From the IMG/VR virus record IMGVR_UViG_3300021508_000041, positions 1 through 31,712 of that record: 31,712 nt of DNA, one strand, 5' to 3'. The notes below the pieces were generated by a model that had not been told where the DNA came from, searched no databases, and was given only the letters and a program-made list of their open reading frames with translations. The translations under genes and the position numbers were made by a program. How positions within the stretch are numbered: position 1 is the first letter of the stretch; each line of letters starts with the position of its first letter. This DNA is from a virus. This document shows positions 12,612 through 20,442 of the stretch, one piece after another.

Positions 12612-12629
12612 GAGTTAGCCCTCTAACTC
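12612..12629 (-). promoter_or_regulatory. hairpin presenting the terminase ribosome binding site
   Basis: On the minus strand GAGTTAG and CTAACTC pair perfectly around the loop AGGG, and the GTG start of the terminase follows directly. The stop codon of the upstream gene lies in the 3' arm, so ribosomes finishing that gene would open the stem. This suggests translational coupling that fixes the ratio of the two proteins. Confidence 0.5.
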
Positions 12630-13109
12630 AGCTAATCTTTCAAAGAATATTTTCTGGTTGTCAGCGGGTAAAGTGCGTAAGGCTTCCAATACAGCATCCT
12701 TTAAATTGGCCTCTGCTTTAATGGAATCCAGTTCTTTCTGAGCTTTCAGGAACAAACCGATAAGACTGCTCATGCTGCTGATCACTGCAGCAATGTCCCT
12801 AACGCTTGCAGTTGCTCGTAGTTGACCATCCAAACCGGCTACTTGTTCCTGCATCTTTATAAACAAGTGGTATTGCCTGTCAATTTCGGACACAGTGAAC
12901 TCGGGTACACCATCGGCGAAAGTAAGCAGCTGGTGTAGTCTCGCAGACTGTTCATCGGTAAGCATAGAAGCGTGCATCTCCAAGTCTTGTATCGAATCAT
13001 TTAACTGATCAGATATAATATGGAATTGGTGCATGCTGTCTACCTGTGGCTTAGGAGACTCTTTCATCTGGGAGTGCTTTTTTTGTTGCTGTTGAATTAT
13101 CGAACTCAT
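12615..13109 (-). CDS. 164-residue helical protein, possible terminase small subunit
   Basis: Directly upstream of the terminase gene, separated by only three bases, with AAAGAGA before its ATG. It overlaps the gene before it by 59 bases; an ATG at 13067 is an alternative but has no ribosome binding site. The protein is almost all helical, with Gln-rich basic N-terminus (IIQQQQKKHSQMK), long amphipathic helices (QLNDSIQDLEMHASMLTDEQ; VSEIDRQYHLFIKMQEQVAG) and a C-terminal helix (DNQKIFFERLAELEG). Position, size and helical content suit a small terminase subunit, which binds DNA and recruits the large subunit, but no helix-turn-helix or family match is recognised. Confidence 0.5.
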   Translation of the reverse strand: MSSIIQQQQKKHSQMKESPKPQVDSMHQFHIISDQLNDSIQDLEMHASMLTDEQSARLHQLLTFADGVPEFTVSEIDRQYHLFIKMQEQVAGLDGQLRATASVRDIAAVISSMSSLIGLFLKAQKELDSIKAEANLKDAVLEALRTLPADNQKIFFERLAELEG

Positions 13110-13290
13110 CTAAAATCTCTTTGGCTAAATAATCTACACTATACTTGATGTACCTGTCATAGGGTATAGTTTTACTCCACGTTGGCTTGCTGGAGTAAAT
13201 GTGTACGGCTTTCTCTTTGAAATTAATCGTTATAACGAAAACGTTTGGGTGCATCTCGCAAAGAAGTGCTAACAAGTCGTGCTGTTTCAT
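13051..13290 (-). CDS. 79-residue hypothetical protein, first gene of the terminase cluster
   Basis: The ATG at 13290 is preferred because it leaves the divergent promoter region free; a GTG at 13335 would place the start inside the inverted repeat. It has no strong ribosome binding site. The protein has a helical N-terminus (MKQHDLLALLCEMHPN), a beta-like middle (VFVITINFKEKAVHIYSSK) and an acidic helix (VDYLAKEILDEFD). It ends 59 bases inside the next gene. No family is recognised; its place ahead of the terminase suggests a packaging or head-assembly accessory. Confidence 0.55.
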   Translation of the reverse strand: MKQHDLLALLCEMHPNVFVITINFKEKAVHIYSSKPTWSKTIPYDRYIKYSVDYLAKEILDEFDNSTATKKALPDERVS

Positions 13291-13295
13291 GGTTG

Positions 13296-13336
13296 TGTGT
13301 GTTATGATTTCTGCAAAATAGCAAATATAACACACA
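13296..13336. promoter_or_regulatory. inverted repeat with face-to-face candidate promoters
   Basis: TGTGTGTTAT (13296-13305) and ATAACACACA (13327-13336) are perfect 10-base arms with a 21-base spacer between the terminase cluster and the portal gene. Each arm contains an extended -10 box: TGTTATGAT on the plus strand (13300-13308) and TGTTATATT on the minus strand (13332-13324). Predicted start points would nearly meet in the middle, so the two promoters would compete. No good -35 is seen, which is common with an extended -10 or an activator. Confidence 0.45.
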
Positions 13337-13343
13337 AGAGATT

Positions 13344-14795
13344 ATGGCAGGCGAAAACCCAGTAACACTACCACGCAGTGTGATAGCAAGTAAAGCCCGC
13401 CTAAGTGACCCTGGTCACAGTAGAGAAGCAGACTCCGACATCCGAGATACGGAACAAAGTTTTCTCAACACAAGCATAAGGACCCTGCGAAGCATAAATC
13501 CTATTGAGGCTATCAGGGCATTGTCCAGATACAATGGGGTGTTTTCTACTGCAGTACACAGTTACGTGCAGCTGGCTATGTCAGGTTATACGCTGACAGG
13601 GTTCCAGGCGGGCGGGCATCAGTTTGACCTAGGCTTGACGGCTGCAGCAAACTCTCTGGCTGTATCTACGGATACATTATTTGACTATACAGTGGGATAT
13701 GCAGATAAGCAGGGTCTTAACTCTACGCTGGAAACCTTACTGAAGGAAGTCGTGCAGACCGGCTCCTGTGCCTCAGAGTTGGTTCTTAACCGGTTCAGGT
13801 TCCCCGACAGGATTATACCTGTACCCACTACATCCATTAACTGGAAAAGCAAAACCGATGGCACAAAATACCCGGAGCAAGTTCCTACGGGCAGTGGTGG
13901 TGATCCTATTTCTCTCGACATTCCTACTTTCTTTTACTCTGCATCTCACCAGCAGTCTAACAGTATCTTTTCTCGCAGCCCTATGGAGGCTGCTTTACAG
14001 ACCGTATTTGTATTCAGTGAATTTATTGAAGATATTTATAAAATTCTTAGAAAATCCGGCCACTCAAGAACTGTTGTTACAATTATGCTGGAGCATGCTC
14101 AGAAGACGGCGCCCCCGGACGTACAGGGCGACCCTGAAAAGCTTAAGGCATACCTGGAAGAAACTAGAAGAAGCATAGAATCATTAATATCAGGGCTGGA
14201 ACCAGATGAGGCGATTGTTACTTATGACACAGCTAAAGTGGAAATACTTAAGACCGCAGGAGAAAAGAGCGATTACACTGCGCTGCTGGATAGTTTTTCT
14301 GGTATGTTTGCAACTTCTCTTAAGTCTATGCCCTCTACTCTCGGCATGCGAATCTCGGGGTCCCAAAGCCTGTCCAACACGGAGTCGTTGATTTACCTGA
14401 AAATGGTATCATCCATCCAGACACCTGTAGAAGTGATTATGTCACGGACGTTTACTTTAGCAGCCAGACTACTTACTGGCCAAGATGGTTACATTAAGTT
14501 CAAATTCAACCCTATAGACATCAGGCCCGAGTCCGAATTATCGGCTCACAGAAGTGTTGATCAGCAGCGTATACTCCGGGACTTGTCCTTAGGGTTTATC
14601 ACTGATGACGAAGCAGGCCATTTGCTAGGCACGGGGCCTAGAGCACCTGGTGCGCCTCCTTTGTCGGGCACTATGTTCCTGGACGCTAAAGGAGCTAACG
14701 ATGCTGGGCAAACAGACGGCGCACAAGAACGTACTTTAAACGAGGGCACTGAAAATGGCAGTGCCACATCATCCGGCGGAGGAGCTGATAAATGA
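13344..14795 (+). CDS. portal protein
   Basis: The portal forms the twelve-fold ring at one vertex of the head, through which DNA passes and to which the neck attaches. Identification rests on position (divergent from terminase, directly before protease and capsid genes), length (483 residues, usual for the family) and features: an N-terminal region with PIEAIRALSRYNGVFSTAVH resembling the wing, a central NWK segment before a Pro/Gly-rich loop, a long helical stem region (about 210-300, PEKLKAYLEETRRSIESLIS), the motif IRPESELSAHRSVDQQ and the late GFITDDEAGHLLG typical of portal C-termini, then a Gly/Ser-rich tail. AAGAGATT precedes the ATG. Its stop overlaps the next start (ATGA). Confidence 0.85.
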   Translation: MAGENPVTLPRSVIASKARLSDPGHSREADSDIRDTEQSFLNTSIRTLRSINPIEAIRALSRYNGVFSTAVHSYVQLAMSGYTLTGFQAGGHQFDLGLTAAANSLAVSTDTLFDYTVGYADKQGLNSTLETLLKEVVQTGSCASELVLNRFRFPDRIIPVPTTSINWKSKTDGTKYPEQVPTGSGGDPISLDIPTFFYSASHQQSNSIFSRSPMEAALQTVFVFSEFIEDIYKILRKSGHSRTVVTIMLEHAQKTAPPDVQGDPEKLKAYLEETRRSIESLISGLEPDEAIVTYDTAKVEILKTAGEKSDYTALLDSFSGMFATSLKSMPSTLGMRISGSQSLSNTESLIYLKMVSSIQTPVEVIMSRTFTLAARLLTGQDGYIKFKFNPIDIRPESELSAHRSVDQQRILRDLSLGFITDDEAGHLLGTGPRAPGAPPLSGTMFLDAKGANDAGQTDGAQERTLNEGTENGSATSSGGGADK

Positions 14796-14986
14796 ACGAA
14801 ATAACGTTAGAGCGCCTGTTGCGCATGCAGGTAGAGTCACAAGGAGTTAAAGTCTCCCCTGAGTTTAGGTTGGCCGTGCAACGTATTACAGACAGCGAAG
14901 TAACCATCATAATCCACCCTAATGGACACAACGGGGAAACTCTGGACTACAGTGTGCGGGGCAATACTTTAACTCCATTAAACTAA
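14792..14986 (+). CDS. 64-residue small head-region protein
   Basis: Coupled to the portal by ATGA overlap, with GGAGGAGC before the start. An N-terminal helix (EITLERLLRMQVESQGV) is followed by a beta-like segment (VTIIIHPNGHNGETLDYSV). In lambda a small head-tail joining gene (W) sits near this place, but this protein does not obviously resemble gpW. Several GpA-type phages have an unrelated small ORF between portal and protease, so a head-completion role is possible. Confidence 0.65.
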   Translation: MNEITLERLLRMQVESQGVKVSPEFRLAVQRITDSEVTIIIHPNGHNGETLDYSVRGNTLTPLN

Positions 14987-14995
14987 GGTAAAATA

Positions 14996-16495
14996 ATGTT
15001 CAATAACATACTGCTCACAGAGACTGGGACGTTGTGGTTAGGCACAGAGAGTTCGTACCATGCTACTATATCTGCATATCAGAAAATGGCGGAGGAGGGT
15101 AACGACGGTTACAAGAAAGAATGTTTCTCTCAAGACCAGATGGATGCTGAGGACGACGACGAGCATTTCCTCTTAGAAATTATTGACGGCGTTGGTCTCA
15201 TTACTATTAGAGGGAGTATGGTTCCCGGTTCCGAGGGAGCTCGGGGAGCATACTGGGGTATTGTCGGATATGACGATATAAGAAATGCTATTATTTCTGC
15301 AATTAATGCGGGGGTAGAAAGTATATTCCTGGATTATGATACGCCAGGTGGGGCTGTAAAAGGCATTATGGAGTTATCTGACTTCATAAAATCTTTGGAG
15401 GTGAAGACGACATCTTTCACTGGAGGCATAGCTGCTTCTGGTGGTTTGTGGTTGGCAACAGCAGCGGATAAATTCTACGCTGCACGTATGGCGGAAGTGG
15501 GTAGTTTGGGGGTTTTGGCAGTTACTGCCGAGATGACCGAAATGTATAAAGACATTGGCATCAATCTAAGGGTGTTTAAATCCACGCCACTTAAAGCGGC
15601 TGGTAACCCTTATGAGAAGCTAACGGACGAAGCTGCGGCGCAGATTCAGAAGAACCTTGATGAGACTCACCAATTTTTTGTTAGAGAGATAGCAGAGAAT
15701 AGGGGATTGACAGATAACTTCGTGTCTGAGAACATTGCTAACGGTAAAGTATGGTTTGCAGCCGAAGCAAACGAACTTAGACTTATTGACGGCATAAGCA
15801 CTTTCGACGATTTACTGCTTGTGTTGCTGCGGGAAACTGCTGATAATACTAATGATTTTAAACAAGTTCAGGATAATGACATGGCTACTAGACGTAAAAT
15901 CCTCACCGAACAGGAGTCTGCAGCAATCGCCTCTGGCGCTAATGTAGAGACTGTGTTGGAAGAGGCTACTCCGGCATTAACTGTTGAGGACGAGGGTACA
16001 TCTAAGGATGACGCTTCTAACACAGCCGATGACAAGAGTACTGACAACAAAGATACACCCGACGCCGGCAAAGATAATGCAGATACTGAGGTATCGGCTA
16101 CTGCCCCGGAAAAGGAAATAACAGTTATCGAAGTTTTTCAGGAACAAATTTCAGCCCAACAGGACGTGATAGTCGATTTAAAGGTGGAGCTAAAACAAGC
16201 CCAGGCGAAAGTCACAGCTTTAGAGGCAACACATAACGGCCTTAAAGATGTAACTGCCGCTGCAACTCAACGACATTTCGTAGCAGTAGGCGCACCAGCT
16301 CCTTCCTTGGAAGGTTTGCTAGCGCTGGACTCTTCTGCTTTGTTGGAGCAACACTCTACAGCACTAGCCCTGGTGGTTAAACGCTACCCAACGTCAGGAC
16401 AAGTGTCCGTACCCGTTGAGGACAAAGAAGACGAAGCTGTGGCAGCCGCCGCGAAGGTAACTAACGATATTCTTTTGAAACAAGCAAGGATTTAA
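14996..16495 (+). CDS. S49 (SppA-like) head maturation protease with C-terminal scaffold
   Basis: This enzyme cleaves scaffold and capsid proteins during prohead maturation. Residues about 60-280 form the S49 serine protease domain: catalytic Ser148 in GGIAASGGLWLA and Lys200 in STPLKAAGNPYE, the Ser/Lys dyad of the family, with DYDTPGG (113-119) before it. From about 296 the sequence changes to an acidic, Asp/Thr-rich region and a long helical coiled coil (DVIVDLKVELKQAQAKVTAL), as expected of a scaffold. This mirrors lambda gpC, whose 3' part is also read separately as Nu3. Length of 499 residues is near lambda gpC (439). An internal start at 15881 is listed separately. Confidence 0.9.
   Translation: MFNNILLTETGTLWLGTESSYHATISAYQKMAEEGNDGYKKECFSQDQMDAEDDDEHFLLEIIDGVGLITIRGSMVPGSEGARGAYWGIVGYDDIRNAIISAINAGVESIFLDYDTPGGAVKGIMELSDFIKSLEVKTTSFTGGIAASGGLWLATAADKFYAARMAEVGSLGVLAVTAEMTEMYKDIGINLRVFKSTPLKAAGNPYEKLTDEAAAQIQKNLDETHQFFVREIAENRGLTDNFVSENIANGKVWFAAEANELRLIDGISTFDDLLLVLLRETADNTNDFKQVQDNDMATRRKILTEQESAAIASGANVETVLEEATPALTVEDEGTSKDDASNTADDKSTDNKDTPDAGKDNADTEVSATAPEKEITVIEVFQEQISAQQDVIVDLKVELKQAQAKVTALEATHNGLKDVTAAATQRHFVAVGAPAPSLEGLLALDSSALLEQHSTALALVVKRYPTSGQVSVPVEDKEDEAVAAAAKVTNDILLKQARI
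15881..16495 (+). CDS. candidate scaffold protein from an internal start (Nu3-like)
   Basis: Within the protease gene, AGGA lies 7 bases before an in-frame ATG at codon 296, exactly at the join between the protease domain and the helical C-terminal part. The product would have 204 residues, starting MATRRKILTEQ, with an acidic Thr/Asp-rich first third and a coiled coil (about 70-120 of the short form). In lambda the scaffold Nu3 is made in the same way from the end of gene C. Here it is an inference from the ribosome binding site and domain boundary. Confidence 0.55.
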   Translation: MATRRKILTEQESAAIASGANVETVLEEATPALTVEDEGTSKDDASNTADDKSTDNKDTPDAGKDNADTEVSATAPEKEITVIEVFQEQISAQQDVIVDLKVELKQAQAKVTALEATHNGLKDVTAAATQRHFVAVGAPAPSLEGLLALDSSALLEQHSTALALVVKRYPTSGQVSVPVEDKEDEAVAAAAKVTNDILLKQARI

Positions 16496-16499
16496 TAAC

Positions 16500-16958
16500 A
16501 TGACCGATTTTGCATTCACCCCCCTTGTCAATGACCCTCATGCCGATGTTATCACAGCGGCTCTGGGTGTTGACGCCAGCAACAAGCTTAACGATAACGA
16601 CGTAGGTAAGCCTGTTATTTTAGCCGCTAACGATAACTACGTGTTGTGCGCTGATGGCGACGATATAGATGGCTTCGTAACATCCCTTGAGGCCGAGACT
16701 GTTAACGACGGTTTCTCCGTAGGCTCTGTGCAGCGTAATAAACGCTTTCAAGTACAGGTTGAAGCAGGCGAAGCAGGCACCTTAGCTGTAGGCACCTTTG
16801 CTGTTGCAGGTATTCCAGCAGTAGCTATCAACGTAAAGCAAACGTACCCTCAGGTTATCTTGAAGGCAGCTGTAGCAGGAGCTGCACTGTGGAAAGTCAT
16901 TAGTATAATCTCTGGCACTGGAGTTGCTGGCGATCTTGTTTTAATTGAGAGAGTTTAA
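16500..16958 (+). CDS. head decoration protein, lambda gpD-like
   Basis: Decoration proteins bind as trimers on the outside of the expanded capsid and stabilise it. The call rests on position between protease/scaffold and major capsid genes and on content: small Ala/Gly/Val-rich protein with repeated beta segments (VGKPVILAANDNYVLCADGD; GTLAVGTFAVAGIPAV). The length of 152 residues is somewhat above lambda gpD (110) and close to gpD relatives in other phages. Start four bases after the protease stop, with AGGA about 9 bases upstream. I see no transmembrane or catalytic motif. Confidence 0.8.
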   Translation: MTDFAFTPLVNDPHADVITAALGVDASNKLNDNDVGKPVILAANDNYVLCADGDDIDGFVTSLEAETVNDGFSVGSVQRNKRFQVQVEAGEAGTLAVGTFAVAGIPAVAINVKQTYPQVILKAAVAGAALWKVISIISGTGVAGDLVLIERV

Positions 16959-16967
16959 GGAGCCCTC

Positions 16968-18158
16968 ATGCCAAAGTTAAATATAGAAGATGTAACCGGC
17001 GCACGCGCAGACATTGATGTAGGTCTTGCGGATTACCAAGCCGCAGGCGATGCCAATGTATCCCTGTCGCAATACTACGCAACTAAATTTCCTACGAAAG
17101 AAGGGGAAGCAACAGCTTTCGAGCAGATGTGCGTACAATCAGGCATCCGTGTAAGATCGGATAAACAAACAGGCATCCCGGCCACCTCCATGAAAGAGAT
17201 CCTGGACGATAGACCCAACAAGTATGCCGGTGTAATCACTCGTCCTGATGGTTCGGATCGTGGCGGTACTGCTGGTCGTTTGTTGTATCCTGAGGTGATG
17301 CTTGAGTTAATCAAGTCTAACTTAGTTGATAACAAAGAAGACTATTTGCAGCCCTGGGAAAGTGCTATTGCTTTAAAAACTACTGTTTCAAGCCCTCGTA
17401 TTGACCAACCAACTATTGATGTAACTGCGCCGGAAGGGTCTAAAGCACAAGTTATTGGCCAATTAGCAGAGCCTGCTGTAATGATCAGCATTACTTTAGG
17501 CGAGCGTGCTTACACTATCCCAACTAAATCAATCGGTCTGCAAATTGCTGACCAGGCTCTTGAAGCTACTACTATTGATCTTGTTGGTTTGGCGCTGGCT
17601 TCGCAAGCGCGTGGTGAACGTATTCGTCGTATTGAAGAAGATATGGGTAACATAATTAACGGCGACGTTGACTATAATATCAATGCTGTTGCTTTCAAGC
17701 TGGCTAGTCTTTTTACTTCTGAAACAATTGACGGAACTACCCCCATCACTCAGCGAGTGTGGGTTAAATGGTTGCGTGAAAACTATCAGAAAATGAACGT
17801 GACACATGTCCTCGCGGATATTGATGGTCTGTTGGATATAGAGAGTCGTTCAGGGCGTCCTACAGTATTCAACGATACTTCAAATCAAAGCAACTTGCTT
17901 GATGCGAAATACTCTGTTGAAAACATGGGTCTTCCAACACCTAAGGTTCTGTTGTTGCCTACAAGCATCGTCGGCGCTAACTCTGTGGTTGGCTTTGATT
18001 CACAGTACGCTCTGCACGAGATCACTAATGTTTCCGCTAGCTACCAGGCGATTGAGCAATTTGTCCTTCGCCGGGCTACTGCAATGCGTTTTGACTTCGG
18101 CATTGCTTTGTTCAAGTTATTTGACGAAGCGTTCACTGGGTTGACTATGGGGAGCTGA
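16968..18158 (+). CDS. major capsid protein, lambda gpE family (HK97 fold)
   Basis: The main shell subunit of the head. Order after protease and decoration genes, 396 residues, and high-expression features (AAGGAGCC before ATG, terminator 50 bases after the stop) support this. Family-like stretches are LLYPEVMLELIKSNL, the acidic ERIRRIEEDMGNIINGD (long spine helix and following strand), the WVKWLRENYQKM helix, and the C-terminal RRATAMRFDFGIALFKLFDEAF. There is no obvious propeptide boundary; any N-terminal cleavage by the S49 enzyme cannot be placed. Codon use is smoother than in the early genes. Confidence 0.88.
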   Translation: MPKLNIEDVTGARADIDVGLADYQAAGDANVSLSQYYATKFPTKEGEATAFEQMCVQSGIRVRSDKQTGIPATSMKEILDDRPNKYAGVITRPDGSDRGGTAGRLLYPEVMLELIKSNLVDNKEDYLQPWESAIALKTTVSSPRIDQPTIDVTAPEGSKAQVIGQLAEPAVMISITLGERAYTIPTKSIGLQIADQALEATTIDLVGLALASQARGERIRRIEEDMGNIINGDVDYNINAVAFKLASLFTSETIDGTTPITQRVWVKWLRENYQKMNVTHVLADIDGLLDIESRSGRPTVFNDTSNQSNLLDAKYSVENMGLPTPKVLLLPTSIVGANSVVGFDSQYALHEITNVSASYQAIEQFVLRRATAMRFDFGIALFKLFDEAFTGLTMGS

Positions 18159-18207
18159 TGCTAGGCTTATGCTTAGTTGTTAATTTCGTAACAAAGCAGT
18201 AAAATAG

Positions 18208-18237
18208 AACCCGGGTAGGTTACTGCCTGGGTTTTTT
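18208..18237 (+). terminator. rho-independent terminator after the capsid gene
   Basis: AACCCGGGTA pairs with TGCCTGGGTT (two G-U pairs) around a short loop, followed directly by a T-rich run. It lies 50 bases after the major capsid stop and before the endonuclease gene, so the capsid message probably ends here and the next gene needs read-through or its own promoter. Confidence 0.8.
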
Positions 18238-18255
18238 ATTATCTGGAGTAAAGTT

Positions 18256-18864
18256 ATGAGGGCAAGCAGAAAACGTGAATTATGTGGGAACCGGTTTAAC
18301 AACTGGCTGGTTACAAAAGAGTTTAAGAGGAATGATAGTAGGGTGGTAAGCTGGCTGTGTATTTGCAAGTGTGGTAAGGAGAAGTACGTGAGGGCGTATA
18401 GCCTCACCTCTGGAGCATCCAAGTCATGCGGGTGCGATAGGAACCATGGGAAGACAAGGAGTCCAACGTACAAGTCTTGGCAGCACATGAAGGCCAGGTG
18501 CGACGTAAAAAGAGACAAGTCATACCTGAATTACGGGGGACGAGGAATAACTTACTGTAAAAGGTGGTCAGCCTTCCAAAATTTTTTAAAGGACATGGGC
18601 GAGTGCCCTAAGGGACTAACTCTGGAGAGGGGAGATAATAACAAACAATACAACAAAGGCAACTGCACCTGGGAGTCTAGGGAGCAACAAAGCCGGAATC
18701 GCCGCAACACGCTTGACGTAGATACTGTTGCCTGCATTTTGACCATGTTCAAATATGGCGAAAGAATATGCGATATAGCCAGAGGCGCAGACCTGGACAA
18801 AACTAAAGTTCGGAAAATTTGTAGGGGTATTACCTGGAAAGGTCAAGGGGCTCTGCCTATATGA
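18256..18864 (+). CDS. free-standing HNH/AP2-type homing endonuclease
   Basis: Mobile nuclease gene of the type that spreads by cutting related phage genomes. The N-terminal part has the Cys pairs of a zinc-binding unit (WLCICKCG, C35/C37/C39, and SCGC, C58/C60), then the conserved stretch TYKSWQHMKARC, NYGGRGITYCKRW (93-104) and LERGDNNKQYNKGNCTW (123-139), which is the HNH part of this family, with R/D where the first His of HNH would be in other groups. The C-terminus is a likely helix-turn-helix (CDIARGADLDKTKVRKICRG) for target recognition. GGAG precedes the start. It lies directly after the capsid terminator, a typical insertion point between essential genes. No intron is apparent. Confidence 0.82.
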   Translation: MRASRKRELCGNRFNNWLVTKEFKRNDSRVVSWLCICKCGKEKYVRAYSLTSGASKSCGCDRNHGKTRSPTYKSWQHMKARCDVKRDKSYLNYGGRGITYCKRWSAFQNFLKDMGECPKGLTLERGDNNKQYNKGNCTWESREQQSRNRRNTLDVDTVACILTMFKYGERICDIARGADLDKTKVRKICRGITWKGQGALPI

Positions 18865-18871
18865 TTTTATG

Positions 18872-18880
18872 TGGTAAACT
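18872..18880 (+). promoter_or_regulatory. candidate late promoter, extended -10
   Basis: TGGTAAACT: TG, one base, then TAAACT, 30 bases before the start of the SGNH hydrolase gene and downstream of a terminator and a mobile gene. The same nine bases recur at 20406-20414, and related boxes stand before the portal and tail tube genes. No clear -35 is visible. Confidence 0.35.
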
Positions 18881-18909
18881 TTATGAATAATTAACAAAGG
18901 AGACTCCCA

Positions 18910-20391
18910 GTGATCAGGTTAAAAGCTAGCGATATCTATGCCACAGATAAGCACAATAAGGAGATAGCTGTTGCGCTTAGCAGGGCCGCTAACGGAGAGG
19001 CCAAAACCTACTCAGTGGAAAAACTACCAGACGCCTCCTTGTGGCAGGGGGGCAATCTGATGTTAGATGACGGCACCGAGTTGGCCGTAAGAAACGATAG
19101 GTTCGAGTTGGCTGGGGGGCCTGTGTCTTGCAGAAGGTCGTACAATCAGTTCACGGCAAATGGCAGATATAGTGTACCGAGTATTTTTGGCACAGGAAGT
19201 AGCAGTCCCACGGACCTCCTTACGGAGCAAGGAATAAGAGACACGCAGACGCTGATGGATTCAGGTTCCGCAGGAAGAGTTTGGTTCACTGCTACATTGA
19301 ACTTAGATGTGGTTGGTTTTTACGCCTTTAGTTTCGAAGTATTAGAGCAATCGCTGGGATTGGCAGATGATTGCGGCTTAGCGCAAGCAGGTGGTACGGT
19401 AGTGATAGACTACGGTAGCTTAACGGTAGCGGGTACGGACATAGCTGCAGGAGGTGTCGGGAGGTATTGCGCCGTATTTAGAGTATCTGTTCCGGGCACA
19501 ATAGTTTATCGCCTAGGCGTAGGCATAAACAGTAACAAAGCTTCCAGGGTCCTGGCTATAAGCCAGAGGCAAATAGAGAAGCTAAACCCATTAGCAGGGC
19601 TGGTGCCCTCTCTTTATGTTTATCCTGAGTATGCGGCTACAACTAGTTCCAAAAGGAGTACATCTATAGACGGGAATAAAAAAGTGACGGAGTATTTTGC
19701 GGAACAATTACCCACGAAGCCTTTCACGCATGTGCTTTTCGTAGGTGACTCAAGAACTGATGAAGATACAGATATAGCCGCACAGCTAGACGGCCTACTT
19801 TCCCTGGAAGGGGGAGTCTGTCACTGGCATGCAGCAGGCGGTTGGAAAGTGGAAGACGTTATTGGTCCAACAACATTACATGGTGTTACCTTTACTATAG
19901 ATAAGGCCTTGAGAGGTGTAGCTTTACGCAGGACTATATCTACTAACGGGGATGAGCAAGCATACAATATACAAAATGGCCAAAAATTCGATACTTTAAT
20001 CATAGGTGATTTAGGAGTTAACAACGCGATAGCGGGAGACTCGGCAGCAGAAATACTGAGCAAGGTAGATATTTTAGTTAAAGCTGCTGAAGTGTACGGT
20101 ATGCGGGTCATTATAACGGATAATAATCCTTTTAAAGCGGCAGGGTCTTGGACGGCAGGGAGGCAGGTGGTTTTAGAGGAATATAACGGACTTCTTTTAG
20201 ATTATTGTGCGCGAAATGGCCACTCGTTCGTACAAGGGTATTCCGCTGTAGGCGATAGTACCGATCCAGACAAACTGTCAGACGGTGCAGATACATCCCC
20301 TGACTACTCCCAGGACGGGATACACATGAATGCAGCAGGGAATTTAGTATATGCTCAACTGATCAAAGATGTCGCAGACGAAACTAGGTAA
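18910..20391 (+). CDS. SGNH/GDSL-type hydrolase, probable virion carbohydrate esterase
   Basis: Esterase or deacetylase with the SGNH catalytic blocks: block I FVGDSRTD (Ser281), block II Gly in AAGGW (about 310), block III GDLGVNN (Asn371) and block V DGIHMNAAGN (Asp469/His472). The N-terminal 230 residues are beta-rich and Gly-rich (jelly-roll-like, for example VWFTATLNLDVVGFYAFSFE) and probably attach it to the virion or bind sugar. Known relatives on phage fibres remove acetyl groups from surface polysaccharide; that substrate is inference here. GTG start with AAAGGAG about 8 bases upstream. It opens the host-recognition block. Confidence 0.85.
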   Translation: MIRLKASDIYATDKHNKEIAVALSRAANGEAKTYSVEKLPDASLWQGGNLMLDDGTELAVRNDRFELAGGPVSCRRSYNQFTANGRYSVPSIFGTGSSSPTDLLTEQGIRDTQTLMDSGSAGRVWFTATLNLDVVGFYAFSFEVLEQSLGLADDCGLAQAGGTVVIDYGSLTVAGTDIAAGGVGRYCAVFRVSVPGTIVYRLGVGINSNKASRVLAISQRQIEKLNPLAGLVPSLYVYPEYAATTSSKRSTSIDGNKKVTEYFAEQLPTKPFTHVLFVGDSRTDEDTDIAAQLDGLLSLEGGVCHWHAAGGWKVEDVIGPTTLHGVTFTIDKALRGVALRRTISTNGDEQAYNIQNGQKFDTLIIGDLGVNNAIAGDSAAEILSKVDILVKAAEVYGMRVIITDNNPFKAAGSWTAGRQVVLEEYNGLLLDYCARNGHSFVQGYSAVGDSTDPDKLSDGADTSPDYSQDGIHMNAAGNLVYAQLIKDVADETR

Positions 20392-20405
20392 CGCAAGAGA
20401 AATAC

Positions 20406-20414
20406 TGGTAAACT
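20406..20414 (+). promoter_or_regulatory. candidate late promoter, extended -10
   Basis: TGGTAAACT again, 28 bases before the start of the gene at 20443, in the only gap of more than 40 bases between 18910 and 25530. The exact repeat of the box at 18872 supports a shared promoter type. Confidence 0.35.
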
Positions 20415-20442
20415 AAACTCTCACTCAATTGGAGAATATAAA

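Noticed and set aside
13768-14178. 136-codon frame inside the portal gene
   Set aside because: Shadow of the portal in another frame, with a hydrophobic, unstructured product and no ribosome binding site.
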